Below, piece after piece: positions 18,427 to 32,048 of a stretch of DNA of 64,000 nucleotides. Origin of the DNA: Streptomyces ferrugineus (GTDB lineage Bacteria > Actinomycetota > Actinomycetes > Streptomycetales > Streptomycetaceae); NCBI RefSeq assembly GCF_015160855.1, contig NZ_CP063373.1:7787001-7851000 (forward strand). Direction: 5' to 3'. The position numbers and the translations under genes are program-made. Under the pieces are notes generated by a model, which was given only the letters and a program-made list of their open reading frames with translations, ran no database searches and was not told where the DNA came from. The first letter of the stretch is position 1, and each line of letters opens with the position of its first letter.

Positions 18427-18636
18427 GTGTGTAACCGGTTCACCCGCCGGTACGGGATCGATGGCCCCGCCGGTCTGCGTGGGCGGGACATCAGAACCGT
18501 ACAACGAAGGGGGCGGGACGATCGACGGATATTACGCTCCGTAGACCTTCACGCGCCTGCCTCGAATACCGGTGGGCAAACGGCGTGCCGGCCGACGGGA
18601 CCGAAGCCCCATCGGCCGGCACGAACCGTCGGCTGC
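18427..18636. other. infB-ylxP intergenic region
   Basis: 210 bases downstream of infB holding the hairpin at 18584-18623. A promoter for ylxP-rbfA-truB is likely in 18430-18560, where GC dips near 18525-18540. No gene was seen. Confidence 0.4.
18584..18623. terminator. Hairpin downstream of infB
   Basis: Perfect 12-bp stem (arms 18584-18595 and 18612-18623) with a 16-base loop, 14 bases past the infB stop. It should terminate or attenuate the infB transcript before ylxP-rbfA-truB. Confidence 0.82.
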
Positions 18637-21714
<3,078 letters not shown>

Positions 21715-21860
21715 TTCGCTCCTTTTAGGTCCGGGTTGCGGCCGGACCGTCGCTACTTCATGGGCGTACTCATCGCGTACTCATCGAGTGCTCATCGCAA
21801 TCTCGACCTACTTCCGACTCGCGAGGTACCAGGGCCGCACGGGGTTCCGTACGACGCTTC

Positions 21861-22157
21861 TTACGGTGTTGCCTGCTCAGCAACTGTTGTCTGCTCGACG
21901 TACCGGCGCAACGCCTTTGTGTCGAGCGCTCCCGGGGCGCGCAACGCCCGCGTGAACGCCCGGCGGCGTACCGCCTGGTCGAAACAGACCAGAACGGGGT
22001 GTACATACGCACCCCGGCCGGGCAGCGTACCGCTTGGATCAGGGACGCACTCGTCCTTGATCGCCACGATCCGCAGCAGTTCAGCCTTGGCCGCTCGCTC
22101 CCGGCACCCCACACAGGTACGTTCAGGGCAGGCGCGGGCGCGTGTCCGGCCAGACAC
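21861..22157 (-). CDS. ylxR: YlxR-family (DUF448) RNA-binding protein
   Basis: 98 residues from GTG 22157 with the DUF448 signature 'RTCVGCRERAAKAELLRIV' and 'LPGRGAYVHP', ending in the basic 'AVRRRAFTRALR' segment. YlxR is a small RNA-binding or nucleoid-associated protein encoded between nusA and infB in many bacteria, and the same order is kept here. There are 102 bases between the nusA stop and this start, in which I see no other element. Confidence 0.93.
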   Translation of the reverse strand: MSGRTRARACPERTCVGCRERAAKAELLRIVAIKDECVPDPSGTLPGRGAYVHPVLVCFDQAVRRRAFTRALRAPGALDTKALRRYVEQTTVAEQATP

Positions 22158-22259
22158 CTTTAAGTCTACCTCCCCGTACCGACCTCACCCCTTTGGGGCA
22201 GGATTCGAACAGTTGCAGCTCAGTAACCTGACGTGATCTAAGCGCCCTGCGGCTTGGAT

Positions 22260-23246
22260 CTATTCCCCGGCCTGCTCGGTATCCGGACGGATGTCGATCC
22301 GCCAGCCGGTGAGCCGGGCCGCGAGCCGGGCATTCTGCCCTTCCTTGCCGATCGCCAGTGACAGCTGGTAGTCGGGCACGGTCACGCGCGCGGAGCGGGC
22401 CGCCAGGTCCACGACCTCGACCTTGGAGACCCGGGCCGGGGACAGCGCGTTCGCCACCATCTCGGCCGGGTCGTCCGACCAGTCGACGATGTCGATCTTC
22501 TCACCGTTCAGCTCGCCCATGACATTGCGCACCCGGCCGCCCATGGGGCCGATGCAGGCGCCCTTGGCGTTCAGACCGCTGCGGGTGGACCGTACGGCGA
22601 TCTTGGTGCGGTGACCTGCCTCACGGGCGATGGCGGCGATCTCCACCGAACCGTCGGCGATCTCCGGCACCTCCAGCGCGAAGAGCTTCTTCACCAGATT
22701 GGGGTGGGTGCGCGAGAGGGTGACGGACGGACCGCGGACCCCCTTCGCCACTCGTACGACGTACGACCGCAGCCGCATCCCGTGCGGATAGGTCTCGCCC
22801 GGGACCTGCTCCTGCACCGGCAGGATGGCCTCCAGCCTGCCGATGTCCACGAGCACGTTCTTCGGGTCGCGGCCCTGCTGGACCACGCCGGTGACGATGT
22901 CGCCCTCGCGGCCGGCGTACTCGCCGAGCGTCGCGTCGTCCTCGGCGTCGCGCAGCCGCTGCAGGATGACCTGCTTGGCGGTGGTGGCGGCGATACGGCC
23001 GAAGCCGGACGGGGTGTCGTCGAACTCGCGGGCCTCCTGGCCCTCCTGAAGGTCCTCGGGGTCCTCCTTCGCCCACACGGTCACATGGCCGGTCTCCCGG
23101 TTCAGCTCCACGCGCGCGTGGCGGCGGCTTCCCTCGGTGCGGTGGTAGGCGATGAGGAGGGCCGACTCGATCGCCTCGACCAGCAGGTCGAAGGAGATCT
23201 CCTTCTCCCGTACCAAGCCCCGCAGGGCACTCATGTCGATGTCCAC
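22260..23246 (-). CDS. nusA: Transcription termination/antitermination factor NusA
   Basis: Binds RNA polymerase and nascent RNA to control pausing, termination and antitermination. From GTG 23246 the 328 residues hold the N-terminal RNAP-binding domain ('[27 protein letters not shown]'), an S1 domain (about 110-180) and two KH domains (about 190-328) with '[22 protein letters not shown]' and '[17 protein letters not shown]'. It lacks the C-terminal acidic repeats of enterobacterial NusA, as usual in actinobacteria. It starts 2 bases after the rimP stop. Confidence 0.97.
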   Translation of the reverse strand: MDIDMSALRGLVREKEISFDLLVEAIESALLIAYHRTEGSRRHARVELNRETGHVTVWAKEDPEDLQEGQEAREFDDTPSGFGRIAATTAKQVILQRLRDAEDDATLGEYAGREGDIVTGVVQQGRDPKNVLVDIGRLEAILPVQEQVPGETYPHGMRLRSYVVRVAKGVRGPSVTLSRTHPNLVKKLFALEVPEIADGSVEIAAIAREAGHRTKIAVRSTRSGLNAKGACIGPMGGRVRNVMGELNGEKIDIVDWSDDPAEMVANALSPARVSKVEVVDLAARSARVTVPDYQLSLAIGKEGQNARLAARLTGWRIDIRPDTEQAGE

Positions 23247-23248
23247 GG

Positions 23249-23764
23249 CTACGCCTCCTCTTCCTTCTCGTTCTTGCTGTCCTTGCCGTCCTTGCGGCCG
23301 AACTCGACCTGCACGCGCGCCTTGGCGATGTCGGGGAAGCCGAGTCTGCGGCTGGTGGCCTTGCGGCCCTTCACTCCGGGCACTTCGAGGTCGAGGCCTT
23401 CGTCGTCGACCTTCAGGATTCGGGCCACCAGCTCACCGCCCTCGGCCAGCTGGAACCTGACCAGCCGGTCGACGGCGCGCAGATAGTGCCGGTGCTCCGT
23501 GAGGAGGCGTTCCGCACCCGGGGTGCCGACCTCGAGGGTGTACTCGCCCTCGCCCATCGCGTCCGTCTCGTCGAGCTTCGCCGAGAGCGCACGGCTCACA
23601 TCGGCGATTCTGTCCAGGTCCGCCCCGGTGTCGGAGTCGACGACGACGCGCAGCACGCGCTTGCGTCCGACGGAGTCCACTGCGATCTCTTCGAGATCGA
23701 GGCCCTGTGAGCTGACGAGCGGTTCCAGAAGTTCTCGCAGCCTCTCGCTCTGGGTGGTGCTCAT
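23249..23764 (-). CDS. rimP: Ribosome maturation factor RimP
   Basis: 30S maturation factor. 171 residues from the ATG at 23764, chosen because GAGGAG lies 8 bases upstream; the frame is open further but without a site. Family features are '[19 protein letters not shown]', '[23 protein letters not shown]' and '[14 protein letters not shown]' (the conserved SPG-like turn reads TPG here). The C-terminal SH3-like domain ends in a Lys/Glu tail. It is the first gene of the rimP-nusA-infB operon. The upstream region, shared with the divergent lipoprotein gene, contains a TTGACC that could be a -35 element. Confidence 0.95.
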   Translation of the reverse strand: MSTTQSERLRELLEPLVSSQGLDLEEIAVDSVGRKRVLRVVVDSDTGADLDRIADVSRALSAKLDETDAMGEGEYTLEVGTPGAERLLTEHRHYLRAVDRLVRFQLAEGGELVARILKVDDEGLDLEVPGVKGRKATSRRLGFPDIAKARVQVEFGRKDGKDSKNEKEEEA

Positions 23765-23984
23765 CCGGGTGACTCCTCGGCCGCGTGTGCTGTTGTGGGA
23801 TGGGTCGCGTGTCTGGTCAAAGGGTATCGGGTCGCGGGGGGTGTTGCCGTCCACCTGCGCGTGAGCGGTGCCGATGAGTGGTACGGGTCGTGGGCGCGGG
23901 TACGGTGATCACAGGTCTGCGGTCCGCCGATTGCGTACCCGCTTTCGCAACTGCTTTCGTACGAGCCCTCCGAGGACGTCTGCC

Positions 23985-24545
23985 GTGCCGTTCCCCTCGC
24001 CACCGCGCTCCCCCTCGGGGCCGCGCAGAAGAACCCTGCTCGCCTCGGCCGCCGGAGCGGCCCTGCTGGCGGGCTGCACCTCCACGTCCGACGACTCGGG
24101 CGGCGCCACGAGCGGCAGCCCGTCGCTCACCGAGCGGGCACTCGCGCGTGCGGCCCGGGACAGCGCGGGCCTGATCGAGCGCTACGACGCCGTGCTCGCC
24201 GCCCATCCCGCGCTGGCGGAGCTGCTGGGGCCGCTGCGCTCGGCGGCCGCACGGCACGCGGAGGCGTTCGGCGAGGGCGCCCCCGGGCCGGCTGCCGGCT
24301 CTCCCACGACGTCCGGGGCGCCGAAGGCCGGCAAGGCGTCGCCCTCGGCCTCCTCGTCGGCCACGCCGCCCGTTCCCGCGGACGAGCGGGACGCCCTGGC
24401 CGAGCTCGCGGCGGCCGAGCGAGCGCTCGCGGACCGGCGTGCGAAGACGCTTCTCGACCTGCCCGGCGAGCCGGCCCGGCTGCTGGCCTCCGTGGCGGCG
24501 GCCGGGGCGGTGCACGCGTATCTGCTGACGGAGGGGGCCAAATGA
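23985..24545 (+). CDS. Tat-type lipoprotein of unknown function
   Basis: 186 residues from the GTG at 23985 (GAGGA about 8 bases upstream; an ATG at 23868 is in frame but gives an unlikely Arg-rich extension). The N-terminus has a twin-arginine motif ('RRRTLLASAAG') and a lipobox 'LLAGC', so it is probably a Tat-exported lipoprotein. The mature part is Ala-rich and helical ('TERALARAARDSAGLIERYDAVLAAHPAL', then 'RDALAELAAAERALADRRAK') with a disordered Ser/Ala/Pro segment in the middle. Its stop overlaps the start of the ferritin-like gene (ATGA), so the two are translated together and may act together. The family is not recognised. Confidence 0.85.
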   Translation: MPFPSPPRSPSGPRRRTLLASAAGAALLAGCTSTSDDSGGATSGSPSLTERALARAARDSAGLIERYDAVLAAHPALAELLGPLRSAAARHAEAFGEGAPGPAAGSPTTSGAPKAGKASPSASSSATPPVPADERDALAELAAAERALADRRAKTLLDLPGEPARLLASVAAAGAVHAYLLTEGAK

Positions 24546-25009
24546 GCGGCGCGGCGAGGAAGGCGACGGTGACGGCGCTCCAGGCGGCGCTCTCCGCCGA
24601 GCACGCGGCGGTGTACGGCTACGGCGTGGTCGGCGGCCGGATCGGCGAGAAACAGCGCTCGGAGGCGCGTGCGGCGTACCAGGCGCACCGGGCGCGGCGG
24701 GACACGCTGGCGCGCGAGGTACGCGATCTGGGCGCGGAGCCGGTCGCCGCGAGCGCCGCGTACGCGCTGCCGTTCCCGGTGCCGGACTCGGCCGCGGCCG
24801 TCCGGCTCGCCGCCGAACTGGAGGACCGGGTGGCCGGGGTGTACTCGGATTTGGTGCGGGCGGCCGAGGGTGGGCTACGGGGTACGGCGGCTGAGGCCTT
24901 GCGGGAGGCCGCGGTGCGGGCGGTGCGCTGGCGGGGCGAGAGCGTAGCCTTCCCTGGGCTCGCCGAGCGGTCGGCCACCGCGTCGGCCTCGGCGGCGCCC
25001 ACCGCTTGA
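24542..25009 (+). CDS. Ferritin-like domain protein (DUF4439 type)
   Basis: A 155-residue all-helical protein resembling the DUF4439 ferritin-like family: 'LQAALSAEHAAVYGYGVVGGRI' with the early Glu-His pair, 'YQAHRARRDTLAREVRDLGAEP', 'YALPFPVPDSAAAVRLAAELEDRVAGVYSDLV'. In ferritin-like proteins such Glu/His positions bind metals, but whether iron is bound here is unknown. It overlaps the preceding lipoprotein gene by 4 bases and is followed 49 bases later by an APH-like pseudokinase gene. Confidence 0.85.
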   Translation: MSGAARKATVTALQAALSAEHAAVYGYGVVGGRIGEKQRSEARAAYQAHRARRDTLAREVRDLGAEPVAASAAYALPFPVPDSAAAVRLAAELEDRVAGVYSDLVRAAEGGLRGTAAEALREAAVRAVRWRGESVAFPGLAERSATASASAAPTA

Positions 25010-25058
25010 GGCGGGCAGGAGGACACGTACCGCAGTACGGGAAGGGAACGACTCGCGC

Positions 25059-25958
25059 ATGGCTTTCGAACCGCCGCGGCGTCTGGTCAGGGCGCTCGGT
25101 GAGACGGCACCTGAAGGTGACGACTGGTTGGAGAAGCTGCCGGAGGCGGCCCGCCGGGCCGTCGCGCTACGCGAGTTGACCGTTGAGCGGGTGCAGGTGC
25201 CGGGCGGCCGCAGCAGCATGGTCGTGCTCGTCCGGCGCGCCGACGGAACCCCGGCCGTACTGAAGCTGGCCCCGCCCCGGGCCCGTCCGGAGAGCGAGCG
25301 GGCGGCGCTGGCGCACTGGGGTGGGGTGGGCGCCGTACAGCTGCTGGAACCCGTCGTGACCGAGGGTGTGCTGCTGCTGGAGCGGCTGCATCCGGATCTG
25401 TCGGTGCGGTCGTTGCCGGAGGCGAAGGCGCTGCTGGAGGCGGCGGGGACGTTGCGGCGGCTGTGGGTGGAGCCACCTGCCGATCATCGTTTCGAGAGCG
25501 TGGCCGAGCGGACCGGGCGGCAGGCCGCGGCGATGCGGGCGACGGCGTCGGCGGATGCCGAGCTGGTCCCGCTGGTGGACGCCGCCCTCGCGGCCCGTGC
25601 GGAGCTGCTGGCCGCACCGCCCGAGCACCGGCTGCTGCACGGCACGTTCCGGCAGAGCAAGGTGCTCTCCGGGGAGCGGATGCCGTGGCTGGCGGTGGGG
25701 CCGGATCCGGTGGTCGGTGAGTGCGCGTTCGACCTGGCGCGGCTGGTGCGGGACCGGGTGGAGGATCTGATCGCCCAGCCCTCGGGCGCGGCGACGACCC
25801 GGCGGCGGGTGAAGCGGCTCGCGGAGTCGCTGGACGTCGACCAGGAGCGGCTGCGGGGCTGGACGCTGTTCCGGGCCGTGGAGTCCGGAGTCAGGGCGCG
25901 CAGGGTCGGGCGGCCGCAGGACGCCGAGCTGTTGCTGGAGTTCGCGGGCTGGCTCTGA
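25059..25958 (+). CDS. APH(6)-family aminoglycoside phosphotransferase-like pseudokinase
   Basis: 299 residues with the overall pattern of the APH(6)/hydroxyurea phosphotransferase family: 'MVVLVRRADGTPAVLKLAPP' with the nucleotide-site Lys69, 'LLHG' in the catalytic loop and 'ECAFDLARLV' after the metal site. The catalytic loop reads 'LLHGTFRQSKVL', so the base Asp of HGDxxxxN is Thr196 and the Asn is Lys201. The metal-binding Asp of the usual 'AIDPK' is Gly214 ('AVGPDP'). The protein is therefore unlikely to phosphorylate drugs and is better seen as a pseudokinase. It follows the lipoprotein/ferritin-like pair on the same strand and is convergent with proS. Confidence 0.82.
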   Translation: MAFEPPRRLVRALGETAPEGDDWLEKLPEAARRAVALRELTVERVQVPGGRSSMVVLVRRADGTPAVLKLAPPRARPESERAALAHWGGVGAVQLLEPVVTEGVLLLERLHPDLSVRSLPEAKALLEAAGTLRRLWVEPPADHRFESVAERTGRQAAAMRATASADAELVPLVDAALAARAELLAAPPEHRLLHGTFRQSKVLSGERMPWLAVGPDPVVGECAFDLARLVRDRVEDLIAQPSGAATTRRRVKRLAESLDVDQERLRGWTLFRAVESGVRARRVGRPQDAELLLEFAGWL

Positions 25959-25964
25959 GCACGC

Positions 25965-25999
25965 CGGTGCGGGCTCCGGCGGAACCGGAACCCGCACCG
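25965..25999. terminator. Bidirectional terminator between pseudokinase gene and proS
   Basis: 15-bp stem with one mismatch (arms 25965-25979 and 25985-25999) and a 5-base loop, lying in the 51 bases between two convergent stop codons. Confidence 0.85.
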
Positions 26000-26009
26000 T
26001 GGGGCCGTC

Positions 26010-27713
26010 CTATGCGGTGAGGCGCGCGATCGCCTCGTCGACCGTGAGCTCCTCGCGCTCGCCGGTCCTGCGGTCCTTCAGCTCGACGACGCCCTCGGCC
26101 GCGCGCCGCCCGGCCACCAGGATCTGCGGTACGCCGATCAGCTCGGAGTCGGTGAACTTCACGCCCGGCGAGACGCCCGCACGGTCGTCGCACAGGACGC
26201 GCAGGCCGGCCGCGGACAGCTTCTCGGAGACGTCGAGGGCGAGTTCGGTCTGCAGGGCCTTGCCCGCGGCGACCACGTGGACGTCGGCCGGGGCGACCTC
26301 GGCCGGCCAGCACAGGCCCTTGTCGTCGGCGGTCTGCTCGGCGAGGGCGGCGACGGCGCGGGAGACGCCGATGCCGTAGGAGCCCATGGTGACGCGGACC
26401 GGCTTGCCGTTCTGGCCGAGGACGTCGAGCTTGAGGGCGTCGGCGTACTTGCGGCCGAGCTGGAAGATGTGGCCGATCTCGATGGCGCGGTCCAGCTTGA
26501 GGCCGGTGCCGCAGTTCGGGCAGGGGTCGCCCTCCTGCACGACCACGACGTCGACGTACGCGCCGACCTCGAAGTCACGGCCCGCGACGACGTTCTTCGC
26601 GTGCATGCCCTCCTTGTTCGCGCCGGTGATCCAGGAGGTGCCGGGGGCCACGCGCGGGTCGGCGAGGTACTTGACCTTCTCGCCCAGGCCCTGCGGGCCG
26701 ACGTAGCCGCGGACCAGGTCCGGGCGGCCCGCGAAGTCCGCCTCGGTGACCATCTCGACGACCGCCGGGGCGAAGTGCGCCTCGACCTTGCCCATGTCGA
26801 CCTCGCGGTCACCGGGGACACCGACGGCGACGATCTCGCCGTCGACCTTGACCAGGAGGTTCTTCAGGGTGGCGGAGGCCGGGACGCCGAGGGAGGCGGC
26901 GAGGGTCTCGATGGTGGGGGTGTCGGGGGTCGGGATGTCCTCGAGGGCGGGCACGCCCTCGGCGTCCACCGGCTTCAGCTCGTAGGAGATCGCCTCGGTG
27001 TTGGCCGCGAAGTCGCAGTTCGGGCAGTCCGCGAAGGTGTCCTCGCCGGCGCCGGCCGGGGCGAGGAACTCCTCCGACTTGGAGCCGCCCATCGCGCCGG
27101 CGGTCGCGGCGCAGATGCGGTAGTCGAGGCCGAGGCGGGCGAAGACGCGCTGGTAGGCCTGGCGGTGCAGGGCGTAGGACCGGTCGAGGCCCTCGTCGTC
27201 CAGGTCGAAGGAGTAGGAGTCCTTCATCAGGAACTCGCGGCCGCGCAGGATGCCGGCCCGCGGGCGGGCCTCGTCGCGGTACTTGTGCTGGATCTGGTAG
27301 AGGATGACCGGCATGTCCTTGTAGGAGGACGCCTGGTCCTTCACCAGCAGGGTGAAGATCTCCTCGTGGGTGGGGCCGAGCAGGTAGTCGCCGCCCTTGC
27401 GGTCCTTGAGGCGGAACAGCTCCTGGCCGTACTCGTCCCAGCGGCCCGTCGCGTCGTACGGCTCGCGCGGCAGCAGCGCGGGGAGCAGCACCTCCTGGGC
27501 GCCGATGGCGTCCATCTCCTCGCGGACGATGCGCTCCACGTTGGCGAGGACCCGCTTGCCGAGGGGCAGCCACGACCAGATGCCGGCCGCGGTGCGGCGG
27601 ACGTAGCCGGCCCGGACGAGCAATTTGTGGCTGAGGACCTCGGCGTCCGCCGGGTCGTCGCGCAGCGTCTTCGCCATCAACTGGGACATGCGCTGGACCG
27701 GTGCGTTCGCCAT
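26010..27713 (-). CDS. proS: Prolyl-tRNA synthetase (bacterial type, with editing domain)
   Basis: Class II synthetase that charges tRNA-Pro. 567 residues: class II core from the start with motif 1 around '[21 protein letters not shown]', motif 2 '[22 protein letters not shown]', an inserted editing domain (about residues 230-390) and motif 3 '[17 protein letters not shown]', then the anticodon-binding domain. It has the full bacterial ProS length. A zinc-like 'CPNCDFAAN' and 'CPNCGTGLK' pair lies around the insertion. ATG 27713 has AGGAG about 10 bases upstream. It is convergent with the pseudokinase gene. Confidence 0.97.
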   Translation of the reverse strand: MANAPVQRMSQLMAKTLRDDPADAEVLSHKLLVRAGYVRRTAAGIWSWLPLGKRVLANVERIVREEMDAIGAQEVLLPALLPREPYDATGRWDEYGQELFRLKDRKGGDYLLGPTHEEIFTLLVKDQASSYKDMPVILYQIQHKYRDEARPRAGILRGREFLMKDSYSFDLDDEGLDRSYALHRQAYQRVFARLGLDYRICAATAGAMGGSKSEEFLAPAGAGEDTFADCPNCDFAANTEAISYELKPVDAEGVPALEDIPTPDTPTIETLAASLGVPASATLKNLLVKVDGEIVAVGVPGDREVDMGKVEAHFAPAVVEMVTEADFAGRPDLVRGYVGPQGLGEKVKYLADPRVAPGTSWITGANKEGMHAKNVVAGRDFEVGAYVDVVVVQEGDPCPNCGTGLKLDRAIEIGHIFQLGRKYADALKLDVLGQNGKPVRVTMGSYGIGVSRAVAALAEQTADDKGLCWPAEVAPADVHVVAAGKALQTELALDVSEKLSAAGLRVLCDDRAGVSPGVKFTDSELIGVPQILVAGRRAAEGVVELKDRRTGEREELTVDEAIARLTA

Positions 27714-27784
27714 GGTTCTCGTACTCCTGCTGGTTTGGGTTATGGCAGGAGGTTAGCCGGGGGGAACGGGGCGGTGGAAATCGG

Positions 27785-28351
27785 TTAGCGGCGGCGGAGC
27801 GGCAAGGGGGCGCCCATCACGGCATACGGCTTCGGGGCGCTGGGGAAGAGGACCTGGCGGGCGAGGTCCACGTAGCCGAGCGAACGATAGAGGCCGCGGG
27901 CGGGGCTCTCGACGTCGATCGCGGAGAGGATCGAGCGGGGTTCGGCGGCGCTGTCGGTGATCGTGGTGATCAGGGAGCGGCCGATGCCCCGGTTCTGGTA
28001 GCGGGGGTGGACGTGGAGCTCCGTGATGACGAAGGAGTCGTCGAGCCAGTCGTCGTGGCCCTGGGACCGGAGGTAGGGCTCCACGACGGTGGACCACCAG
28101 TGGGTACGGTCGTTGGGCATGCCGTAGACGAATCCGACGAGCATGCCCGCGGCGGTCGCCCCGAGGGCCCTGGCTCCCGGGTAGGTCATGTGGCGCAGCA
28201 CGATCTGACGGCGTACGGCGACCTCGTCGGGGCCGAGTCCGAAGGCCACGGCCTGGACGGCGAGCGCCTCGTCGACGTGGGCCGGGAGGTCGAGGGGGCC
28301 GATCACGATGTCGTCGGGGGTGCGGCGGTGTGCGTGACCGGGAAGGCGCAT
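27785..28351 (-). CDS. GNAT-family N-acetyltransferase
   Basis: 188 residues with the GNAT acetyl-CoA signature 'VHPRYQNRGIGRSLITTI' (the Q/RxxGxG/A pattern) preceded by 'DSFVITELHVHP' and followed by the 'ARGLYRSLGYVDL' motif. The first 90 residues hold the substrate side. No signal peptide. The substrate cannot be told. It lies between proS and a second, longer GNAT gene on the same strand (34 bases apart). Confidence 0.9.
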   Translation of the reverse strand: MRLPGHAHRRTPDDIVIGPLDLPAHVDEALAVQAVAFGLGPDEVAVRRQIVLRHMTYPGARALGATAAGMLVGFVYGMPNDRTHWWSTVVEPYLRSQGHDDWLDDSFVITELHVHPRYQNRGIGRSLITTITDSAAEPRSILSAIDVESPARGLYRSLGYVDLARQVLFPSAPKPYAVMGAPLPLRRR

Positions 28352-28385
28352 GTGGGGAGCGTACAGGGGACCACAGGGTGTCAGG

Positions 28386-29234
28386 TCAGAACAGAATGCT
28401 CATGAACGAGCCCACCTCTTGGAAGCCCACCCTGCGGTACGCCCGCCTCGCCGCCGTGTTGAAGTCGTTCACGTACAGGCTCACCACGGGAGCCACGTCG
28501 GCCAGGGCGTAGCGCAGTACCGCCGCCATGCCGGGTGCGGCCAGTCCCTGCCCCCGGTACTCGGGGGCCACCCAGACGCCCTGGATCTGGCAGGCGCGGT
28601 CGGTGGCGGCGCCGATCTCGGCCTTGAAGACGACCTTGCCGTCCTGGTCGAGGCGGGCGAAGGAGCGGCCGGAGCCGACGAGTTCGGCGACCCGGGCCTG
28701 GTAGAGGAGGCCGCCGTCCCCCGCGAGGGGCGATACGCCGACCTCCTCGGTGAACATCGCCACGCACGCCGGCATGATCGTCTCCATCTCGTCCTTGCGG
28801 ATGCGGCGGACGTAGGGATCCGGGGCGATGTCGGCGGGCATGTGGTCGGTGACCATGAGGGGCTGGTGGGGGCGGACCTCACGGGCCGGGCCCCAGCTGG
28901 GTTCCAGCAGGCGCCAGAGCGGGGCGGTGGCGTCGGCGGGGCCGACGATGGAGGAGCAGCGGCGGCCCGCGCGCCGGGCGCGGTCGGCGAAGGCACGGAT
29001 CGCTCGGGGGGTCGCACAGATCGGGACGAGGTTGGCGCCCGCGTAGCACAGGGACGTCAGCATGCCGTCCTCGTACCAGCCCCACATCTCGCCGCCCAGG
29101 CGCCAGGGGTCGAGGCCGGCGACCTGGACGCGGGACGTCACGAAGGCGTTCGCGACCGGCTCGCGGTCGAGCACGGCGAGCGCGGCGTCCAGGTCACTCG
29201 GTTCGAGGACCCGTGAGGTGGTCTGGGTCAACAC
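28386..29234 (-). CDS. GNAT-family acetyltransferase with N-terminal DUF4081-type domain
   Basis: 282 residues from the GTG at 29234 (GGAGGG 9 bases upstream). The N-terminal half ('LEPSDLDAALAVLDREPVANAFVTSRVQVAG' region) resembles DUF4081 domains fused to acetyltransferases. The C-terminal half is GNAT with 'IQGVWVAPEYRGQGLAAPGMAAVL' and 'VVSLYVNDFNTAARRAYRRVGF'. It probably acetylates an amine or protein N-terminus; the substrate is unknown. It lies downstream of ispG, separated by a Streptomyces-type intergenic repeat. Confidence 0.9.
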   Translation of the reverse strand: MLTQTTSRVLEPSDLDAALAVLDREPVANAFVTSRVQVAGLDPWRLGGEMWGWYEDGMLTSLCYAGANLVPICATPRAIRAFADRARRAGRRCSSIVGPADATAPLWRLLEPSWGPAREVRPHQPLMVTDHMPADIAPDPYVRRIRKDEMETIMPACVAMFTEEVGVSPLAGDGGLLYQARVAELVGSGRSFARLDQDGKVVFKAEIGAATDRACQIQGVWVAPEYRGQGLAAPGMAAVLRYALADVAPVVSLYVNDFNTAARRAYRRVGFQEVGSFMSILF

Positions 29235-29340
29235 GTGCGGGGGCCCTCCGGGGGAACTGCTGGTTTCCGCACTGTACCTGCGGATGCGGAGGCCTGCCGC
29301 CCTGCGCCTACTAGCTCGGGGAGTTCTGTATGAGTGCGAG

Positions 29341-29410
29341 TGCGGGTTGTGTGGGGCTGGTCGCGCCCACGCGGCGGAGCCGCATATCGATACAGCCCCG
29401 CCCCTTTGGG
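29341..29410. repeat. Intergenic GC-rich repeat, copy A
   Basis: About 70 bases between ispG and the GNAT gene match, in inverted orientation and at roughly 85 percent by eye, the element at 47320-47388. Both share the core ggctggtcgcgcccacgcgg. I recall this type of short element as common between Streptomyces genes. It contains small internal palindromes and may act on the mRNA 3' end of ispG. Confidence 0.75.
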
Positions 29411-29416
29411 GCGCTG

Positions 29417-30574
<1,158 letters not shown>

Positions 30575-30697
30575 CTGCTGTGCAACCCCAAGTCGTGGAT
30601 CAAGGTCCGGTCCCGTCAGCAGCGGGCTCCAGGCTTCGAGATTACGGCACGGGCGCGGGCCCCAACACATCACCGTCCGTAAACCCACTCAATGGAA

Positions 30698-30728
30698 GGC
30701 GGCCCGGGACATACGATCCCGGGCCGCC
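30698..30728. terminator. Terminator downstream of rseP
   Basis: Perfect 12-bp stem (arms 30698-30709 and 30717-30728) with a 7-base loop, 15 bases past the leftward rseP stop. It separates rseP from ispG. Confidence 0.88.
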
Positions 30729-30743
30729 ACGAACTCCGTGTGA

Positions 30744-32048
30744 CTAGGAGATTCTCACCGGGTTAACGACGTCCGCGACCAGCACCAGCAGCGTGAAGCA
30801 GATGAAGATCCCGGCGACCACGTACGCCACCGGCATCAGCTTCGCCACGTCGAACGGACCGGGGTCCGGACGGCGCAGCACCTTCGCCACGTTCCTGCGC
30901 AGCGCCTCCCACAGCGCGCCCGCGATATGGCCGCCGTCGAGCGGCAGCAGCGGGAGCATGTTGAACAGGAAGAGCGAGAGGTTGAAGCCCGCCAGCAGGA
31001 ACACGAACGTCGCCAGCTGCTGCGAGGCCGGAATGTCCAGCGTCGCGATCTCACCGCTCACCCGCGCCGCTCCGACGATGCCCATCGGGGAGTCCGGCTC
31101 GCGCGGGCCGTCGCCGAAGGCCGCGTCCCACAGGGCGGGGACCTTGGAGGGCAGGGCCACGAGGGCGTCGACGGCGTCGCCGACCCGGTCGGTCATCCAG
31201 GTCACCGAGTCGCCGAAGTCCTGTTTGACGACGCCGGTGGCCGCGCTGAAGCCGAGGAAGCCGGCCTTGACGTACTCGCCCTCGACATACGCCCCGCTCG
31301 CGTCCTTCTTCACGACCCGGTTGGTGGCGATCTTCGCCTCCAGGGTCACCTGCTCACCCTTGCGGTCGACGACGATCGGCACCTCCTTGCCGGCGCTGTC
31401 ACGGATCAGGTCGGAGAGGGTGCCCCACTCCTCGGTCCGCACCCCGTCGAAGGAGACGATCTTGTCGCCGTTCTTCATGCCCGCGGCCGCGGCCGGGGAC
31501 TTCGGGTCGGACGCCCTGCACTCGTCGCGGTTCTCGGTCTGGGCGATCACGCACTGGGAGACCGAGCTGACGGTGGTGGTCTGCTGCTGGATGCCGAAGC
31601 CCATCAGCACGGTGAGGAACAGGCCGAAGGCGAGGACCAGGTTCATGAACGGGCCCGCGAACATCACGATGACCCGCTTCCACGGCTTGCGCGTGTAGAA
31701 GAGGCGGGTCTCGTCGCCCGGCTTGAGCTCCTCGAACGCGGCCGAGCGGGCGTCCTCGATCATGCCGCGCCAGGGCGAGGTGGAGCGGGCCTCCAGGCGG
31801 CCGTCGGGGCCGGGCGGGAACATGCCGATCATGCGGATGTAGCCGCCGAACGGGATCGCCTTGATGCCGTACTCGGTGTCGCCCTTCTTCCGTGACCAGA
31901 TGGTCGGGCCGAAGCCCACCATGTACTGCGGCACGCGGATGCCGAACAGCTTGGCCGTGGACAGGTGGCCCAGCTCGTGCCATCCGATCGAGAAGAGCAG
32001 CCCGACCGCGAACAGCACTATGCCGAGGATGAACATCAGGGTCGTCAT
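30744..32048 (-). CDS. rseP: RseP-like membrane zinc metalloprotease (site-2 protease)
   Basis: 434 residues from the ATG at 32048, which overlaps the dxr stop (ATGA). The first membrane helix carries the zinc motif 'HELGH' at residues 24-28. A PDZ domain lies mid-protein ('[20 protein letters not shown]'), and the second half has the conserved '[20 protein letters not shown]' with the third zinc ligand Asp in LDGG, followed by two more membrane helices near the C-terminus. Site-2 proteases cut membrane anti-sigma factors or clear signal-peptide remnants; the substrate here is not known. Translational coupling to dxr is typical of actinobacteria. Confidence 0.95.
   Translation of the reverse strand: MTTLMFILGIVLFAVGLLFSIGWHELGHLSTAKLFGIRVPQYMVGFGPTIWSRKKGDTEYGIKAIPFGGYIRMIGMFPPGPDGRLEARSTSPWRGMIEDARSAAFEELKPGDETRLFYTRKPWKRVIVMFAGPFMNLVLAFGLFLTVLMGFGIQQQTTTVSSVSQCVIAQTENRDECRASDPKSPAAAAGMKNGDKIVSFDGVRTEEWGTLSDLIRDSAGKEVPIVVDRKGEQVTLEAKIATNRVVKKDASGAYVEGEYVKAGFLGFSAATGVVKQDFGDSVTWMTDRVGDAVDALVALPSKVPALWDAAFGDGPREPDSPMGIVGAARVSGEIATLDIPASQQLATFVFLLAGFNLSLFLFNMLPLLPLDGGHIAGALWEALRRNVAKVLRRPDPGPFDVAKLMPVAYVVAGIFICFTLLVLVADVVNPVRIS

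Noticed and set aside
25059..25958. Aminoglycoside resistance gene
   Set aside because: Only the fold matches; the catalytic Asp, the Asn and the metal-binding Asp are all replaced.
29281..29416. Riboswitch upstream of the GNAT gene
   Set aside because: The structured segment matches the second intergenic repeat and not any known riboswitch consensus.
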